Shown: positions 29,636 to 39,261, numbered from the stretch's first letter. The stretch: DNA of 64,000 nucleotides from Pseudomonas mandelii (GCF_900106065.1 NZ_LT629796.1:1772001-1836000), one strand, 5' to 3'. Made by a program: numbers and translations. The notes: generated from the sequence alone by a model not told the origin.

Positions 29636-31108
29636 TCAGGCCTGCGCCGCAGCGCGACCAGCCCCACTTGTTTTTTGTTGTACAACGCTGTCCTGCTCAA
29701 CCGGCAGAATCAGGTGATCGGGTACCGAGCCGTGCCATTTTTTCGCACAGACGTAGTACAGGGCTGCGGGAAGCACCAGACCGATGATCCAGGAAATATC
29801 CACACCACCCAGGGTTTCCACCAGCGGACCGGTATAGAACTTGGTGGCGATGAATGGCAGTTGTACCAGCACACCGAAGACATAGACGCTGATGCCGAGT
29901 GGGTTCCAACGACCATAGCGACCCTTTGGATCGGCCAGCGCCGGCACGTCATAACGCTCGCGAGTGATGCAGTAGTAGTCCACCAGGTTGATCGCACTCC
30001 ATGGCGTAAAGAACGCCAGCAGGAACAGGATGAAGGACTTGAACGCACCGAGGAACGAGTGCTGACCGAGCAACGCGATCAGGGTGGCGGTACCGACGAT
30101 GAACAGCACGAACACCAGACGTTGCAAGCGCGATACCTGCAGGTGACCACGGAAACCGCTGATGATGGTCGCAATGCACATGAAGCTGCCGTAGGAGTTC
30201 AGCGTGGAGATGGTGACCTTGCCGAACGCGATGCTGAAATACAGCAGCGCAGCGGTGGCACCGGTGCCGCCCAGACCCACGATATAGGCCACTTCGTGGC
30301 CGGCGAATTGTCCGTTGGCCGAAGCGGCGGCAAACACGCCGAGGATCATCGCCACCTGTGCACCAATCACCGAACCCGCGCCAGCGGCGAAAAAAGTTTT
30401 CACCGAGGAAGTCGTGCTCGGCAGGTAGCGCGAGTAGTCAGCCACGTAAGGACCGAAGGCGATCTGCCAGGATGCCGCGAGGGACACCGCAAGCAGGAAG
30501 CTGCTCCAGCTGAAGTGGCGGATTTGCAGGAGTGCACCCACATCAGTCTGGCTCATCAGACGACTGAACAGATAAACAAAGGCAATCACGCCGATGACGC
30601 TGGCGACACGGCCGATGAAATGGATCACCCGATAACCGAGTACCGTGACCAGCACGATGACACTGGCGAAGATGAGGATACCGACGCTGTCGCTGACGCC
30701 AAACAACTGGCCCAGCGCCTGGCCGGAAAGCACGGTTCCCGTTGCGGTGAAGCCCAGGTACATCAGGCAGACCAGCACGATTGGGATGGCCGCACCATAA
30801 ACGCCGAACTGTACGCGGCTGGAGATCATCTGCGGCAGGCCAAGTTTTGGCCCTTGCGCTGCATGCAACGCCATCACGCCACCGCCCAGCAGTTGACCGA
30901 TCAGCAGACCGATCAGCGACCAGAACACATCACCGCCCAGCACCACGGCGAGCGCCCCGGTGACAATCGCGGTGATCTGCAGGTTGGCACCCATCCACAG
31001 GGTGAACTGGCTTAACAGACGACCGTGTCTTTCCGCTTCCGGGATGTAGTCGATCGAACGTGTCTCGATCAACGGTTTACTGCCTGCACGATCGTCATTA
31101 ACAGCCAT
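29636..31108 (-). CDS. hutT: NCS1-type permease in the hut operon, probable urocanate transporter
   Basis: A 490-residue membrane protein with about 12 helices of the nucleobase/cytosine permease (NCS1) family: WMGANLQITAIVTGAL at helix 1, FGPYVADYSRYLP and LLAFFTPWSAINLVDYY in the second half. It is the second gene of the operon, directly after hutU. The corresponding permease in P. fluorescens SBW25 is, from memory, the urocanate transporter HutTu. No separate amino-acid-permease type histidine transporter (hutTh) is found in the cluster here. Confidence 0.85.
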   Translation of the reverse strand: MAVNDDRAGSKPLIETRSIDYIPEAERHGRLLSQFTLWMGANLQITAIVTGALAVVLGGDVFWSLIGLLIGQLLGGGVMALHAAQGPKLGLPQMISSRVQFGVYGAAIPIVLVCLMYLGFTATGTVLSGQALGQLFGVSDSVGILIFASVIVLVTVLGYRVIHFIGRVASVIGVIAFVYLFSRLMSQTDVGALLQIRHFSWSSFLLAVSLAASWQIAFGPYVADYSRYLPSTTSSVKTFFAAGAGSVIGAQVAMILGVFAAASANGQFAGHEVAYIVGLGGTGATAALLYFSIAFGKVTISTLNSYGSFMCIATIISGFRGHLQVSRLQRLVFVLFIVGTATLIALLGQHSFLGAFKSFILFLLAFFTPWSAINLVDYYCITRERYDVPALADPKGRYGRWNPLGISVYVFGVLVQLPFIATKFYTGPLVETLGGVDISWIIGLVLPAALYYVCAKKWHGSVPDHLILPVEQDSVVQQKTSGAGRAAAQA

Positions 31109-31147
31109 TGTTCAACCTCTGTGGATTGTTTGTCGGTGTTGGTGATC

Positions 31148-31195
31148 CCTGTAGGAGCGAGCAATGCGGGGCGCCGCATCGCTCGCTCCTACAGG
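31148..31195. repeat. Compact palindrome between hutU and hutT
   Basis: CCTGTAGGAGCGAGCAATGC... and ...GCGATGCGGC-like partner ending CGCTCGCTCCTACAGG form a 48-base hairpin with a small G/C loop, lying between the hutU stop and the hutT start. It could modulate or protect the operon mRNA. Confidence 0.85.
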
Positions 31196-31219
31196 TTTTG
31201 CATCAGGCCAAAGCCTGGT

Positions 31220-32908
31220 TTATTTGCCGGTAATCATCGGCAGGTTCAGCCCTTGTTCCTTGGCGCAGTCGATCGCGATCTGGTAACCCGCATCGGCGTG
31301 ACGCATGACACCGGTGGCCGGGTCGTTGTGCAGGACGCGAGCGATACGCTCGGCCGCTTCGTCAGTACCGTCGCAGACAATCACCATGCCCGAGTGCTGG
31401 GAGAAGCCCATGCCGACGCCGCCGCCGTGGTGCAGGGAAACCCAGGTCGCGCCGCTCGCAGTGTTGAGCAAGGCGTTGAGCAGTGGCCAGTCGGATACAG
31501 CGTCGGAGCCATCCTGCATCGATTCGGTTTCGCGGTTCGGGCTGGCGACCGAACCGGAGTCCAGGTGGTCGCGACCGATCACGATTGGCGCGGACAACTC
31601 ACCGCTGCGCACCATTTCGTTGAACGCCAGACCCAGCTTGGCGCGCTGGCCCAGGCCAACCCAGCAGATACGGGCCGGCAGACCCTGGAAGCTGATGCGC
31701 TCGCGGGCCATGTCCAGCCAGTTGTGCAGGTGGGCGTCGTCCGGGATCAGCTCTTTAACCTTCGCGTCGGTCTTGTAGATGTCTTCAGCGTTACCCGACA
31801 GTGCAGCCCAACGGAATGGACCGATGCCGCGGCAGAACAGCGGACGGATGTAAGCCGGTACAAAACCCGGGAAGTCGAATGCGTTCTCGACGCCTTCTTC
31901 TTGCGCCATCTGACGGATGTTGTTGCCGTAGTCGAAGGTCGGAATACCCATTTTCTGGAATTCGAGCATCGCTTTAACGTGCACGGCCATCGATTGCTTG
32001 GCGGCTTTGACCACGGCAGCAGGCTCGGTCTTGGCGCGAGCGCGGTACTCTTCCCAGGTCCAGCCGGCCGGCAGGTAACCGTTGAGCGGGTCGTGGGCGC
32101 TGGTCTGGTCGGTGACCATGTCCGGGCGCACGCCGCGCTTGACCAGTTCCGGCAGGATTTCTGCCGCGTTACCCAGCAGCGCGATGGAAATCGCCTTGCC
32201 TTCCTTGGTGTATTTTTCGATGCGGGCCAGGGCGTCGTCGAGGTCGGTGGCTTGTTCATCGACATAACGGCTGTTCAGGCGGAAATCGATGCTCACCTGC
32301 TGGCATTCGATGTTCAGCGAGCAAGCACCGGCCAGGGTTGCAGCCAGAGGCTGAGCGCCACCCATGCCGCCGAGGCCTGCGGTCAGGACCCAACGACCTT
32401 TCAGGTCATCGTTGTAATGTTGGCGACCGGCTTCGACGAAGGTTTCGTAAGTGCCCTGGACGATGCCCTGGCTGCCGATGTAGATCCAGCTGCCGGCAGT
32501 CATCTGGCCGTACATGGCCAGGCCTTTGGCGTCGAGTTCGTTGAAGTGCTCCCAGCTCGCCCAGTGTGGCACCAGGTTGGAGTTGGCAATCAGCACGCGC
32601 GGAGCATTGGTGTGTGTCTTGAACACGCCGACCGGCTTGCCGGATTGCACCAGCAGGGTCTCGTCGTCATTCAGGTTGGTCAGGCTTTCGACGATCTTGT
32701 CGTAGCATTCCCAGTTACGCGCCGCACGACCGATACCACCGTAAACCACCAGTTCTTTAGGGTTCTCGGCAACTTCCGGGTCGAGGTTGTTCATCAGCAT
32801 GCGCAGCGGCGCTTCGGTCAGCCAGCTCTTGGCGGTCAGCTTGTTACCGCGGGCGGCACGGATTTCAACATCACGGTATTTAGTAGGTTTCTGGGTATTG
32901 TCAGTCAC
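31220..32908 (-). CDS. hutU: Urocanate hydratase
   Basis: Converts urocanate to imidazolone propionate using tightly bound NAD+. 562 residues from a GTG at 32908 with GAGGAG upstream. Signatures: [24 protein letters not shown] (NAD+-binding loop), FFDYGNN-like [22 protein letters not shown] with the catalytic Cys near residue 415, and [11 protein letters not shown]. First gene of the operon; a sigma-54 promoter with an operator lies about 140 bases upstream. Confidence 0.97.
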   Translation of the reverse strand: MTDNTQKPTKYRDVEIRAARGNKLTAKSWLTEAPLRMLMNNLDPEVAENPKELVVYGGIGRAARNWECYDKIVESLTNLNDDETLLVQSGKPVGVFKTHTNAPRVLIANSNLVPHWASWEHFNELDAKGLAMYGQMTAGSWIYIGSQGIVQGTYETFVEAGRQHYNDDLKGRWVLTAGLGGMGGAQPLAATLAGACSLNIECQQVSIDFRLNSRYVDEQATDLDDALARIEKYTKEGKAISIALLGNAAEILPELVKRGVRPDMVTDQTSAHDPLNGYLPAGWTWEEYRARAKTEPAAVVKAAKQSMAVHVKAMLEFQKMGIPTFDYGNNIRQMAQEEGVENAFDFPGFVPAYIRPLFCRGIGPFRWAALSGNAEDIYKTDAKVKELIPDDAHLHNWLDMARERISFQGLPARICWVGLGQRAKLGLAFNEMVRSGELSAPIVIGRDHLDSGSVASPNRETESMQDGSDAVSDWPLLNALLNTASGATWVSLHHGGGVGMGFSQHSGMVIVCDGTDEAAERIARVLHNDPATGVMRHADAGYQIAIDCAKEQGLNLPMITGK

Positions 32909-33041
32909 GAAAAAGACTCCTCAGCGATCAATCCAAACCAACCCTGGCGGTGGGTCAGCCAGCCTGTGCGCACTGTTGCGCCACAAGCGAATCAGTGGAC
33001 GTTGCGAGGAGTCTCGGCCGACTCATACGCATACGTCTTTA

Positions 33042-33055
33042 CTTGTACATACAAG
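33042..33055. promoter_or_regulatory. HutC-type operator upstream of hutU
   Basis: Perfect palindrome CTTGTACATACAAG (6-bp arms, 2-base centre), of the TGTA-N2-TACA class recognised by HutC-type GntR repressors. It covers the predicted transcription start of the sigma-54 promoter at 33060-33075, so bound HutC would block polymerase. Confidence 0.8.
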
Positions 33056-33059
33056 CATA

Positions 33060-33075
33060 TGCAATCAAGCGGCCA
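33060..33075 (-). promoter_or_regulatory. Sigma-54 promoter of the hutU operon
   Basis: Minus strand reads TGGCCGCTTGATTGCA, matching TGGC-N7-TTGCA with correct spacing. Predicted start near 33049. Fits activation of hut by sigma-54 activators such as CbrB and NtrC in Pseudomonas. Confidence 0.75.
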
Positions 33076-33257
33076 ACTTGTTGGAGGGGCGTTCAAGAAA
33101 AGTTTTAAACGGGCTGGAAAGCGCCTGGATCAAGGGTTCTGGCAACGATGAAATTTTTCGGGGGATTTTGCGAGGGGGGTGATTGCTGTTACTTGGGCGT
33201 GGTTTTGCGCCACGCTGGGGCGTTCGGTAACAAAGTGGTGCGCAGTTTCGAATCAGT
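33076..33257. other. Gap upstream of the hutU promoter
   Basis: Between the sigma-54 promoter and the short palindrome at 33258. No open frame that looks like a gene. This is where binding sites for a sigma-54 activator would be expected, but I cannot name one. Confidence 0.5.
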
Positions 33258-33290
33258 TGATCGCTCCCAAGCTCTGCGTGGGAACGATCA
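33258..33290. repeat. Short type E hairpin after hutD
   Basis: TGATCGCTCCCAAGC... and ...TGGGAACGATCA, one half-unit like the element at 23425-23526. It starts 15 bases after the hutD stop and could serve as a terminator-like or mRNA 3'-end structure. Confidence 0.75.
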
Positions 33291-33304
33291 GTGGTGGTAT
33301 TGGA

Positions 33305-33874
33305 TCAGCGTGCAGTCAGCTCGATCACACAGCACGGGCCGTTACTGGAAACTTCCAGCAGGCCGGTGTTACCACCGAGTTGCAGGCAATCATGGCGACC
33401 GAGTTGCGAGGCGCTGTTGCCGACCTTCACGACAAGCTCGTCAGTGACACTAAATATGAGCACGGTGCCAGCCGAGCTGAAAAACCGCTGCTCGCCCTCC
33501 AGCCACTGCAACCGAGCGCTATAACGCTGGGGCGCATAAATCAGGTTGAAGTCGCGAATCGGCCCGCCCAGCAAGGTGCAAGTGACGCGGCTTTCGCCGC
33601 TGAACGCAAAAGGCTCCAACGGTAACAATGGAGGCGTGTCCTGGCCGTCAACCCGCAAGGTCATACCGTCGCCTTGCAACACGGTGATCACCCGCTCATA
33701 GCCGGCGAACGTCGAGAATCCGCCGGACTCGCCGATATCGGCAATCGACAGGCGCCAGCCGAAGCCGTCAAGCCCGGTCCCCGCATCGCGGGTGATTTCT
33801 TCGGTGCTGCCACCGCCGTTTTTCCACGGCATTCGCGGGTAATCTTTTGCGCGTAGAACCTTCGTTACATTCAT
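33305..33874 (-). CDS. hutD: HutD family protein
   Basis: A 189-residue cupin-fold protein (bicupin-like) found in hut clusters: KDYPRMPWKNGGGSTEEI near the start is the family signature and DGFGWRLSIADI follows. In SBW25 it is thought to limit the level of hut expression; the biochemical role is not settled. It overlaps hutC by 4 bases and is co-transcribed with it. Confidence 0.9.
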   Translation of the reverse strand: MNVTKVLRAKDYPRMPWKNGGGSTEEITRDAGTGLDGFGWRLSIADIGESGGFSTFAGYERVITVLQGDGMTLRVDGQDTPPLLPLEPFAFSGESRVTCTLLGGPIRDFNLIYAPQRYSARLQWLEGEQRFFSSAGTVLIFSVTDELVVKVGNSASQLGRHDCLQLGGNTGLLEVSSNGPCCVIELTAR

Positions 33875-34620
33875 TTATGAAACCGACCTTCCAGACGATG
33901 ACGGGAACCAGGGTGGATCAAACGGGCGGCGGTTACCGGCTGGCGGCCGGACCAGGTGCGGCGACGAATCAGCAGGCACGGCTCGCCCTTTTCAATCTGC
34001 AGCAATTTGCACTCTGAGGCCTCGGCCAGAATCGCCTCGACCACGTGCTCGCCTTCGGTCAGCGGCGCGACCTGGTTCAGATAGGCGTAAGGCGTTTGCA
34101 GGGTGAAGTCCTGCTTGAGGTAGTCCGGCGCCACCAGCGCGTTGACGAAACGGTCTTCGATTTGCACCGGAATGTCGTTTTCGAAATGCACGATCAGCGA
34201 ATGGAAAACCCGCTGGCCTTCGCGCATGTCCAGCGCCAAAGCGCGCTCGGAACCGGCGGCCTCTTCTTCGAGGGTGATCACCTTGCAGGTATGGCGATGG
34301 CCACGGGAGGCGATTTCGTCGGCGATGTTGTGCACTTCAAACAGCGCGGACTGGCTTTTCGGCTCGGCGACGAACGTGCCGACACCTTGCATGCGCACCA
34401 GCAGACCGTCGGCGGTCATCTCGCGCAGGGCGCGGTTGATAGTCATGCGGCTGAAACCGAGTTGGCTGACCAGCTCGCTTTCCGACGGAACGCGGTAGTG
34501 CGGCGGCCAGTTTCCACTGTCGATTTGCTGGGTGATCATCTGTTTGACGCGGGCGTACAAGGGCGCCGGACTGTCGCCCATGTTCGCGGCCAACGGTGAC
34601 ACTGGGGGCGGAGTCGGCAC
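33871..34620 (-). CDS. hutC: Histidine utilisation repressor HutC
   Basis: GntR/HutC-family repressor, 249 residues. Winged-helix domain at about 20-90 with RVPSESELVSQLGFSRMTIN, then a UTRA ligand-binding domain (about 95-245). Urocanate is the known inducer in this family. It is divergent from hutF, with its operator-like palindrome at 34692-34701 in the gap, so it probably represses both itself and hutF. Confidence 0.96.
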   Translation of the reverse strand: MPTPPPVSPLAANMGDSPAPLYARVKQMITQQIDSGNWPPHYRVPSESELVSQLGFSRMTINRALREMTADGLLVRMQGVGTFVAEPKSQSALFEVHNIADEIASRGHRHTCKVITLEEEAAGSERALALDMREGQRVFHSLIVHFENDIPVQIEDRFVNALVAPDYLKQDFTLQTPYAYLNQVAPLTEGEHVVEAILAEASECKLLQIEKGEPCLLIRRRTWSGRQPVTAARLIHPGSRHRLEGRFHK

Positions 34621-34665
34621 GGTTAATCCTTGGTCGTCTGTTAGAAGTCGCTAGCTTGCCGGAGT

Positions 34666-34693
34666 TTACCGAGCAGGCAAACGTCTGTATATG
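34666..34693 (+). promoter_or_regulatory. Possible sigma-70 promoter of hutF
   Basis: TTACCG and TATATG separated by 16 bases, with the -10 overlapping the HutC-like operator. A modest match, consistent with repression by HutC. Confidence 0.4.
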
Positions 34694-34701
34694 TATATAC
34701 A
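34692..34701. promoter_or_regulatory. HutC-type operator between hutC and hutF
   Basis: Perfect palindrome TGTATATACA, the same core as the hutU operator. Preceded by another TGTATA, so a larger site may span 34687-34701. It lies 27 bases before the hutF ATG. Confidence 0.75.
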
Positions 34702-34727
34702 AATAACACACGATGGGGTTCTGAACC

Positions 34728-36092
34728 ATGTCCGCCTTCTTTGCCGAACGCGCGCTGCTGCCTAGTGGATGGGCCAACAATGTACGTCTTGAGGTCAGCG
34801 CCGAGGGCGTTTTGACCCATATCCAGGCCGATTCCAACGCAGATGGCGCCGAACGGCTGAGCGGTCCGCTGCTGCCGGGGATGCCGAATCTGCATTCCCA
34901 CGCCTTCCAGCGGGCCATGGCCGGGCTGGCGGAAGTGGCGGGCAATCCGAATGACAGTTTCTGGACCTGGCGCGACTTGATGTATCGCCTCGTCGGAAAA
35001 ATCAGCCCGGATCAACTCGGCGTCATCGCCCGCCAGCTGTACATCGAAATGCTCAAGGCCGGTTACACCTCGGTCGCGGAATTTCATTATGTGCATCACG
35101 ACACCAACGGCCAGCCTTACGCAGATCCCGCTGAACTGGCGCTGCGCATCAGCCAGGCGGCCAGTTCTGCCGGTATCGGTCTGACCTTGCTTCCGGTGCT
35201 TTACAGCCATTCCGGTTTCGGCGGCCAGGCGCCGAACGACGGTCAGCGCCGCTTCATCAACAGCACCGAGAACTACCTAACGCTTCAGTCGCGTTTGCAG
35301 CCGATCCTGGCGCAGCAACCGGCGCAGTCGCTGGGCTTGTGTTTCCACTCGTTGCGCGCGGTAACGCCGCAACAGATCAGCGAAGTGCTGGCGGCCAGCG
35401 ACAAGCAGTGCCCAGTGCACATTCATATCGCTGAACAGCAGAAGGAAGTCGATGACTGCCTGAGTTGGAGCGGTCGTCGTCCTCTGCAATGGCTGTACGA
35501 AAACACCGAGGTCGACCAGCGCTGGTGCCTGGTCCACGCGACCCATGCCAATCCGGAAGAAGTCACGTTGATGGCCAAGAGTCGCGCCATCGCCGGTCTG
35601 TGCCTGACCACCGAAGCCAACCTCGGCGACGGGATTTTTCCGGCGGTGGATTTCCTCGCGCAGGGTGGACGCATGGGTATCGGGTCCGACAGCCATGTGT
35701 CATTGAGCGTTGTGGAAGAGTTGCGTTGGCTGGAATACGGCCAGCGCCTGCGCGATCAGCGGCGTAATCGGCTGTATGGCGCGGATCAGCCGATGGTTGG
35801 CCGCACGCTATATGACGCTGCGCTGGATGGCGGCGCTCAGGCGCTGGGGCAGCCGATCGGTGCACTGGAAGTTGGTAAACGTGCGGATTGGCTGGTGCTG
35901 GACGGCAACGATCCGTACCTGGCAACGGCCAGCGGTGACGGGATTCTTAATCGTTGGTTGTTTGCCGGCGGCGATCGCCAGGTGCGCGATGTGCTGGTCA
36001 ATGGCCAGTGGGTGGTTCGTGACGGGCGTCATGCAGCAGAAGAAGAAAGCAATCGGGCGTTTACCCAAGTCCTGCGCGACCTCCTGGGCTGA
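34728..36092 (+). CDS. hutF: Formimidoylglutamate deiminase
   Basis: Releases ammonia from N-formimino-L-glutamate to give N-formylglutamate, feeding HutG. 454 residues. Amidohydrolase motifs: PGMPNLHSHAFQRA (HxH, about residue 56), the VHIHIAEQQKEVDDC metal ligand His, LVHATH and the IGSDSHVSL Asp. It is transcribed divergently from hutC-hutD and starts after GATGGGG. Confidence 0.97.
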   Translation: MSAFFAERALLPSGWANNVRLEVSAEGVLTHIQADSNADGAERLSGPLLPGMPNLHSHAFQRAMAGLAEVAGNPNDSFWTWRDLMYRLVGKISPDQLGVIARQLYIEMLKAGYTSVAEFHYVHHDTNGQPYADPAELALRISQAASSAGIGLTLLPVLYSHSGFGGQAPNDGQRRFINSTENYLTLQSRLQPILAQQPAQSLGLCFHSLRAVTPQQISEVLAASDKQCPVHIHIAEQQKEVDDCLSWSGRRPLQWLYENTEVDQRWCLVHATHANPEEVTLMAKSRAIAGLCLTTEANLGDGIFPAVDFLAQGGRMGIGSDSHVSLSVVEELRWLEYGQRLRDQRRNRLYGADQPMVGRTLYDAALDGGAQALGQPIGALEVGKRADWLVLDGNDPYLATASGDGILNRWLFAGGDRQVRDVLVNGQWVVRDGRHAAEEESNRAFTQVLRDLLG

Positions 36093-36104
36093 CACAAACG
36101 AAAT

Positions 36105-36193
36105 GTGGGAGCGAGCCTGCTCGCGACAGGGCGATCAAATTCAACAGAAGTGTTGACTGATACTCCGCTATCGCGAGCAGGCTCGCTCCCACA
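36105..36193. repeat. REP-pair palindrome, type A
   Basis: TGTGGGAGCGAGCCTGCTCG... and ...CGAGCAGGCTCGCTCCCACA with about 45 bases between arms. Between convergent hutF and the lipocalin gene. Confidence 0.9.
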
Positions 36194-36211
36194 TTTGTTC
36201 TTTACTAGCCG

Positions 36212-36781
36212 TCAGTTCGAGGTCTTGGCCATCTGCGTATCCGACGCGCGCCAGATCAGCCGCGTAGTGTCGTAGCCTTGCTGACGCGCCTTGCTCAGCA
36301 GTTCTTCACGCACTACACCGTTGACCGTCGGCGTGCGCGACAGCAGCCACAGGTACTTGCGGCTCGGGTCACCGACGATGGCGGTCTTGTAATCGTCGCT
36401 GACGTAAAGCACCCAGTATTCCCCCTTCGCCACACCTGGCAGCAAGCGCGAGAACCAGGTATCGAACTCGACCCACAACTTGTCGGTCTTGCCCGGCACT
36501 TGTGGATAAGCCGTGCCCTTGGCCTCTTCCCATTGCCAGTCCGCCGTCAGGCAGCGGTTCAGCACCTGCACCTTGCCGTCAGGATTGAGCGTGTAATGGG
36601 CTTCGGATTGTGCGCAGTTGCGTTGGAAATACATCGGCAGGCGGGCCAACTCGTACCAGGTGCCCTGGTATTTCTTGAGATTGACGCTGTTGACGGTTTT
36701 CGGCGCCAACGGATCTGTGCCAGAAGTGGCGCAGCCGGCCAATACCAGGCCGGCAAAAAGGAGTATCAATAACCGCTTCAT
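36212..36781 (-). CDS. blc: Outer-membrane lipocalin lipoprotein
   Basis: A bacterial lipocalin of 189 residues. Lipoprotein signal peptide with lipobox LAGC (Cys16). Structurally conserved lipocalin regions: YQGTWYELARLPMYFQRNC (GxW motif), EYWVLYVSDDYK, and the WLLSRTP segment. Blc-type proteins bind fatty acids or lysophospholipids and respond to envelope stress in E. coli. The upstream small lipoprotein gene ends 31 bases before it, so the two are probably one transcript. Confidence 0.93.
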   Translation of the reverse strand: MKRLLILLFAGLVLAGCATSGTDPLAPKTVNSVNLKKYQGTWYELARLPMYFQRNCAQSEAHYTLNPDGKVQVLNRCLTADWQWEEAKGTAYPQVPGKTDKLWVEFDTWFSRLLPGVAKGEYWVLYVSDDYKTAIVGDPSRKYLWLLSRTPTVNGVVREELLSKARQQGYDTTRLIWRASDTQMAKTSN

Positions 36782-36812
36782 TGTTTTTCTCCCGTGGGCG
36801 CGTAGCCCCGGA

Positions 36813-37067
36813 TTACTTCAGGCCTTGGCCGGAAAACATCAGTACTTTGTCACCGGCGTACTGCACGCTGATAAAGCTGTTCTTGTCACCCCAGGTGCAA
36901 CTGGACATACCGAGCGCGCCCGAGCAATCAGTGGCTTTACCCAACAAGGCTTCAACCTCTGCCTTGGGCATGCCGGCCGACAGTTTCGAATAGTTTTCCT
37001 GATTGACCTTGCTGCATGCGGCCAACAACACGCAGAACGAGAGCAGGGCGATAGAACGCAGCGACAT
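36813..37067 (-). CDS. Small lipoprotein with BamE-like region
   Basis: An 84-residue lipoprotein. I use the ATG at 37067 (MSLRSIALLSF) with CAGGAGC upstream; an earlier start lacks a signal peptide. Lipobox LAAC at residues 15-18. Mature part: YSKLSAGMPKAEVEALLGKA resembles the first turn of SmpA/BamE-type domains, followed by two cysteines (CSGALGMSSC) that may form a disulphide. Function unknown. Confidence 0.85.
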   Translation of the reverse strand: MSLRSIALLSFCVLLAACSKVNQENYSKLSAGMPKAEVEALLGKATDCSGALGMSSCTWGDKNSFISVQYAGDKVLMFSGQGLK

Positions 37068-37352
37068 GGTGTAGCTCCTGGGGCGAGGGGGGAATGGCAT
37101 GGCTGCCAAGCAGAAGCTTAGAAGAGAAAACCCCCATCTGGTTCCCCGACCGCCCGGCTATTTATCGGGCCGCTCGTCTGCCTTTTTTCGAAAAATCAGC
37201 AACTTTCCTGCGCCGCTGAGTATTTCATCGGTTTTCGCAAAAACACGCCTAATCTTTGGCGCTGGCCAGTCGACATAGAAGCAGCGCAAAGCCCTCGACT
37301 GTGGCAAATTGACGCCCCCTCGCTGACCAGCCCCTCCGCGGTAGTGCACTTA

Positions 37353-39245
37353 ATGACCAGAAACATGAAATTCAGCCACAAGATCCTGCTGGCAGCCGCC
37401 CTCGTGGTCGCTGTTGCGTTCGCCTGCTTCATCCTGTTCAACGACTACCGTCAGCGCCAGACCTTGCGCAGCAGTACCGAATCCTCGATGCAGGAACTCG
37501 GCAGCCTGACCACCCGCAACATCCAGACCTGGCTGGAAAGCCGCATCCAGTTGCTGCAATCGTTGTCCCAGCAGATCACAGTGGACGGCAGCACACCCGC
37601 CAGCCTCAAACGCGCCATCGACTTGCCGGCCTACACCGGCAACTTCCAGCTGAGCTACTTCGGTGGCACTGACGGCGTGATGTTCTCGATCCCGGCGGGC
37701 AATCGTGCGGCAGACTACGATCCTCGCGCACGTGGCTGGTACAAGGCAGCCAACAGCGCGCAACAGACCATCGTCACCGAACCGTACATCGCCGCCTCGT
37801 CCGGCAAACTGGTGATCACCGTGGCCACGCCGGTGCAGCATCAGAGCCAGATGATCGGCGTCGCCGGTGCGGACATCGACCTGTCGAGCGTCAGCGCAAT
37901 CATCAACTCGCTGAACTTCGGCGGTCACGGCCACGCGTTCATCGTCAGCGCCGACGGCAAGATCCTGATCCACCCGGACAGCAAACTGGTGCTCAAGAGC
38001 CTCGCCGAGGCCTACCCGAACGGCGCACCAAAAGTCAGCCCGGGCATGAAAGAAGTCGAGCTCGACGGCAAGACCCAGTTCATCTCCTTTACCCACGTCA
38101 ACGGTGTGCCCTCGGCCGACTGGTACGTGGCGTTGGTGCTGGACCAGGACACCGCGTTCTCGATGCTCAGCGAATTCCGTACCTCGGCGATCATTGCCAT
38201 GGTCATCGCCGTAGTCATCATCATCGCGTTGCTGGGCATGTTGATCAGCTTTCTGATGCAGCCGCTGCTGACCATGGGCCGCGCCATGCATGACATCGCC
38301 GAAGGCGAAGGTGACCTGACCAAACGCCTGACCATCCACGGCCACGATGAATTCGGTGCCTTGGGCACCTCGTTCAACCGCTTCGTGGAACGTATTCACA
38401 CCTCGATCCGCGAAGTGTCCTCGGCCACCGGCCAGGTCAACGAAGTCGCCTTGCGTGTGGTTGCCGCGTCGAATTCGTCAATGTTCAATTCCGATCAGCA
38501 AGCCTCGCGCACCAGCAGCGTGGCTGCAGCGATCAACGAACTGGGCGCTGCAGCCCAGGAAATTGCCCAGAACGCCGCCCTCGCCTCCCAGCATTCGAGC
38601 GATGCCCGCGCGTTGGCCGAAGAAGGTCAGCAAGTGGTGGATAAAACCATCGCGGCGATGCAGCAGCTCTCGGCGAAGATCAGCGATTCGTGCGGCAACA
38701 TCGAAACGCTCAACAGCAACACGGTGAACATCGGGCAGATTCTGGAAGTGATCACCAGCATCTCGCAGCAAACCAATTTGCTGGCATTGAACGCCGCCAT
38801 CGAAGCTGCCCGCGCCGGTGAAGCCGGACGTGGTTTTGCCGTGGTTGCGGACGAAGTGCGCAACCTCGCCCATCGCACTCAGGATTCGGCGCAGCAAGTG
38901 CAAAAGATGATCGAGGAACTGCAAGTCGGCGCCCGGGAAGCGGTGAGCACCATGACCGACAGCCAGCGCCAGAGCGAAAGCAGCGTCGGCATCGCCAACC
39001 AGGCCGGTGAGCGTCTGGGCAGCGTGACCCAGCGTATTGGGGAGATCGACGGGATGAACCAGTCCGTGGCGACCGCGACTGAAGAGCAGACCGCTGTGGT
39101 GGAGTCGATCAATGTCGACATTACCGAGATCAATACCTTGAACCAGGAAGGGGTGGAGAACTTGCAGTCGACATTGCGTGCATGTGCGGACCTTGAGCAG
39201 CAGGCGGCACGGTTGAAGCAGTTGGTGGGCAGCTTCCGGATTTAA
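37353..39245 (+). CDS. Methyl-accepting chemotaxis protein with dCache amino-acid sensor (PctA/B/C-like)
   Basis: A 630-residue chemoreceptor. I start at the ATG at 37353 because [10 protein letters not shown] then aligns with the N-terminus of PctA; GTG (37344) and another ATG (37365) are also possible. Membrane helix about 10-30, periplasmic dCache domain (about 31-275), second helix about 277-300, HAMP, signalling hairpin with [20 protein letters not shown]. In the sensor the YDPRARGWY segment, the following EPY and the VAGADIDL aspartate match the amino-acid-binding motif of dCache domains. Thus the ligand is probably one or several L-amino acids. Confidence 0.93.
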   Translation: MTRNMKFSHKILLAAALVVAVAFACFILFNDYRQRQTLRSSTESSMQELGSLTTRNIQTWLESRIQLLQSLSQQITVDGSTPASLKRAIDLPAYTGNFQLSYFGGTDGVMFSIPAGNRAADYDPRARGWYKAANSAQQTIVTEPYIAASSGKLVITVATPVQHQSQMIGVAGADIDLSSVSAIINSLNFGGHGHAFIVSADGKILIHPDSKLVLKSLAEAYPNGAPKVSPGMKEVELDGKTQFISFTHVNGVPSADWYVALVLDQDTAFSMLSEFRTSAIIAMVIAVVIIIALLGMLISFLMQPLLTMGRAMHDIAEGEGDLTKRLTIHGHDEFGALGTSFNRFVERIHTSIREVSSATGQVNEVALRVVAASNSSMFNSDQQASRTSSVAAAINELGAAAQEIAQNAALASQHSSDARALAEEGQQVVDKTIAAMQQLSAKISDSCGNIETLNSNTVNIGQILEVITSISQQTNLLALNAAIEAARAGEAGRGFAVVADEVRNLAHRTQDSAQQVQKMIEELQVGAREAVSTMTDSQRQSESSVGIANQAGERLGSVTQRIGEIDGMNQSVATATEEQTAVVESINVDITEINTLNQEGVENLQSTLRACADLEQQAARLKQLVGSFRI

Positions 39246-39261
39246 GCGGCTTTCACTGGCC

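Noticed and set aside
28457..31015. An 852-residue plus-strand frame opposite hutW, hutX and the permease
   Set aside because: Antisense artefact over three well-recognised genes.
31025..33151. A 708-residue plus-strand frame opposite hutU
   Set aside because: Antisense to urocanate hydratase and its promoter; no family features.
34641..35210. Minus-strand 189-residue frame opposite hutF
   Set aside because: Antisense to hutF's N-terminal region and the operator; no recognisable product.
37151..37197. CCCGGCTATTTATCGGG with following T-run considered a terminator
   Set aside because: It lies upstream of the minus-strand lipoprotein gene and no plus-strand gene ends before it, so no transcript needs it.
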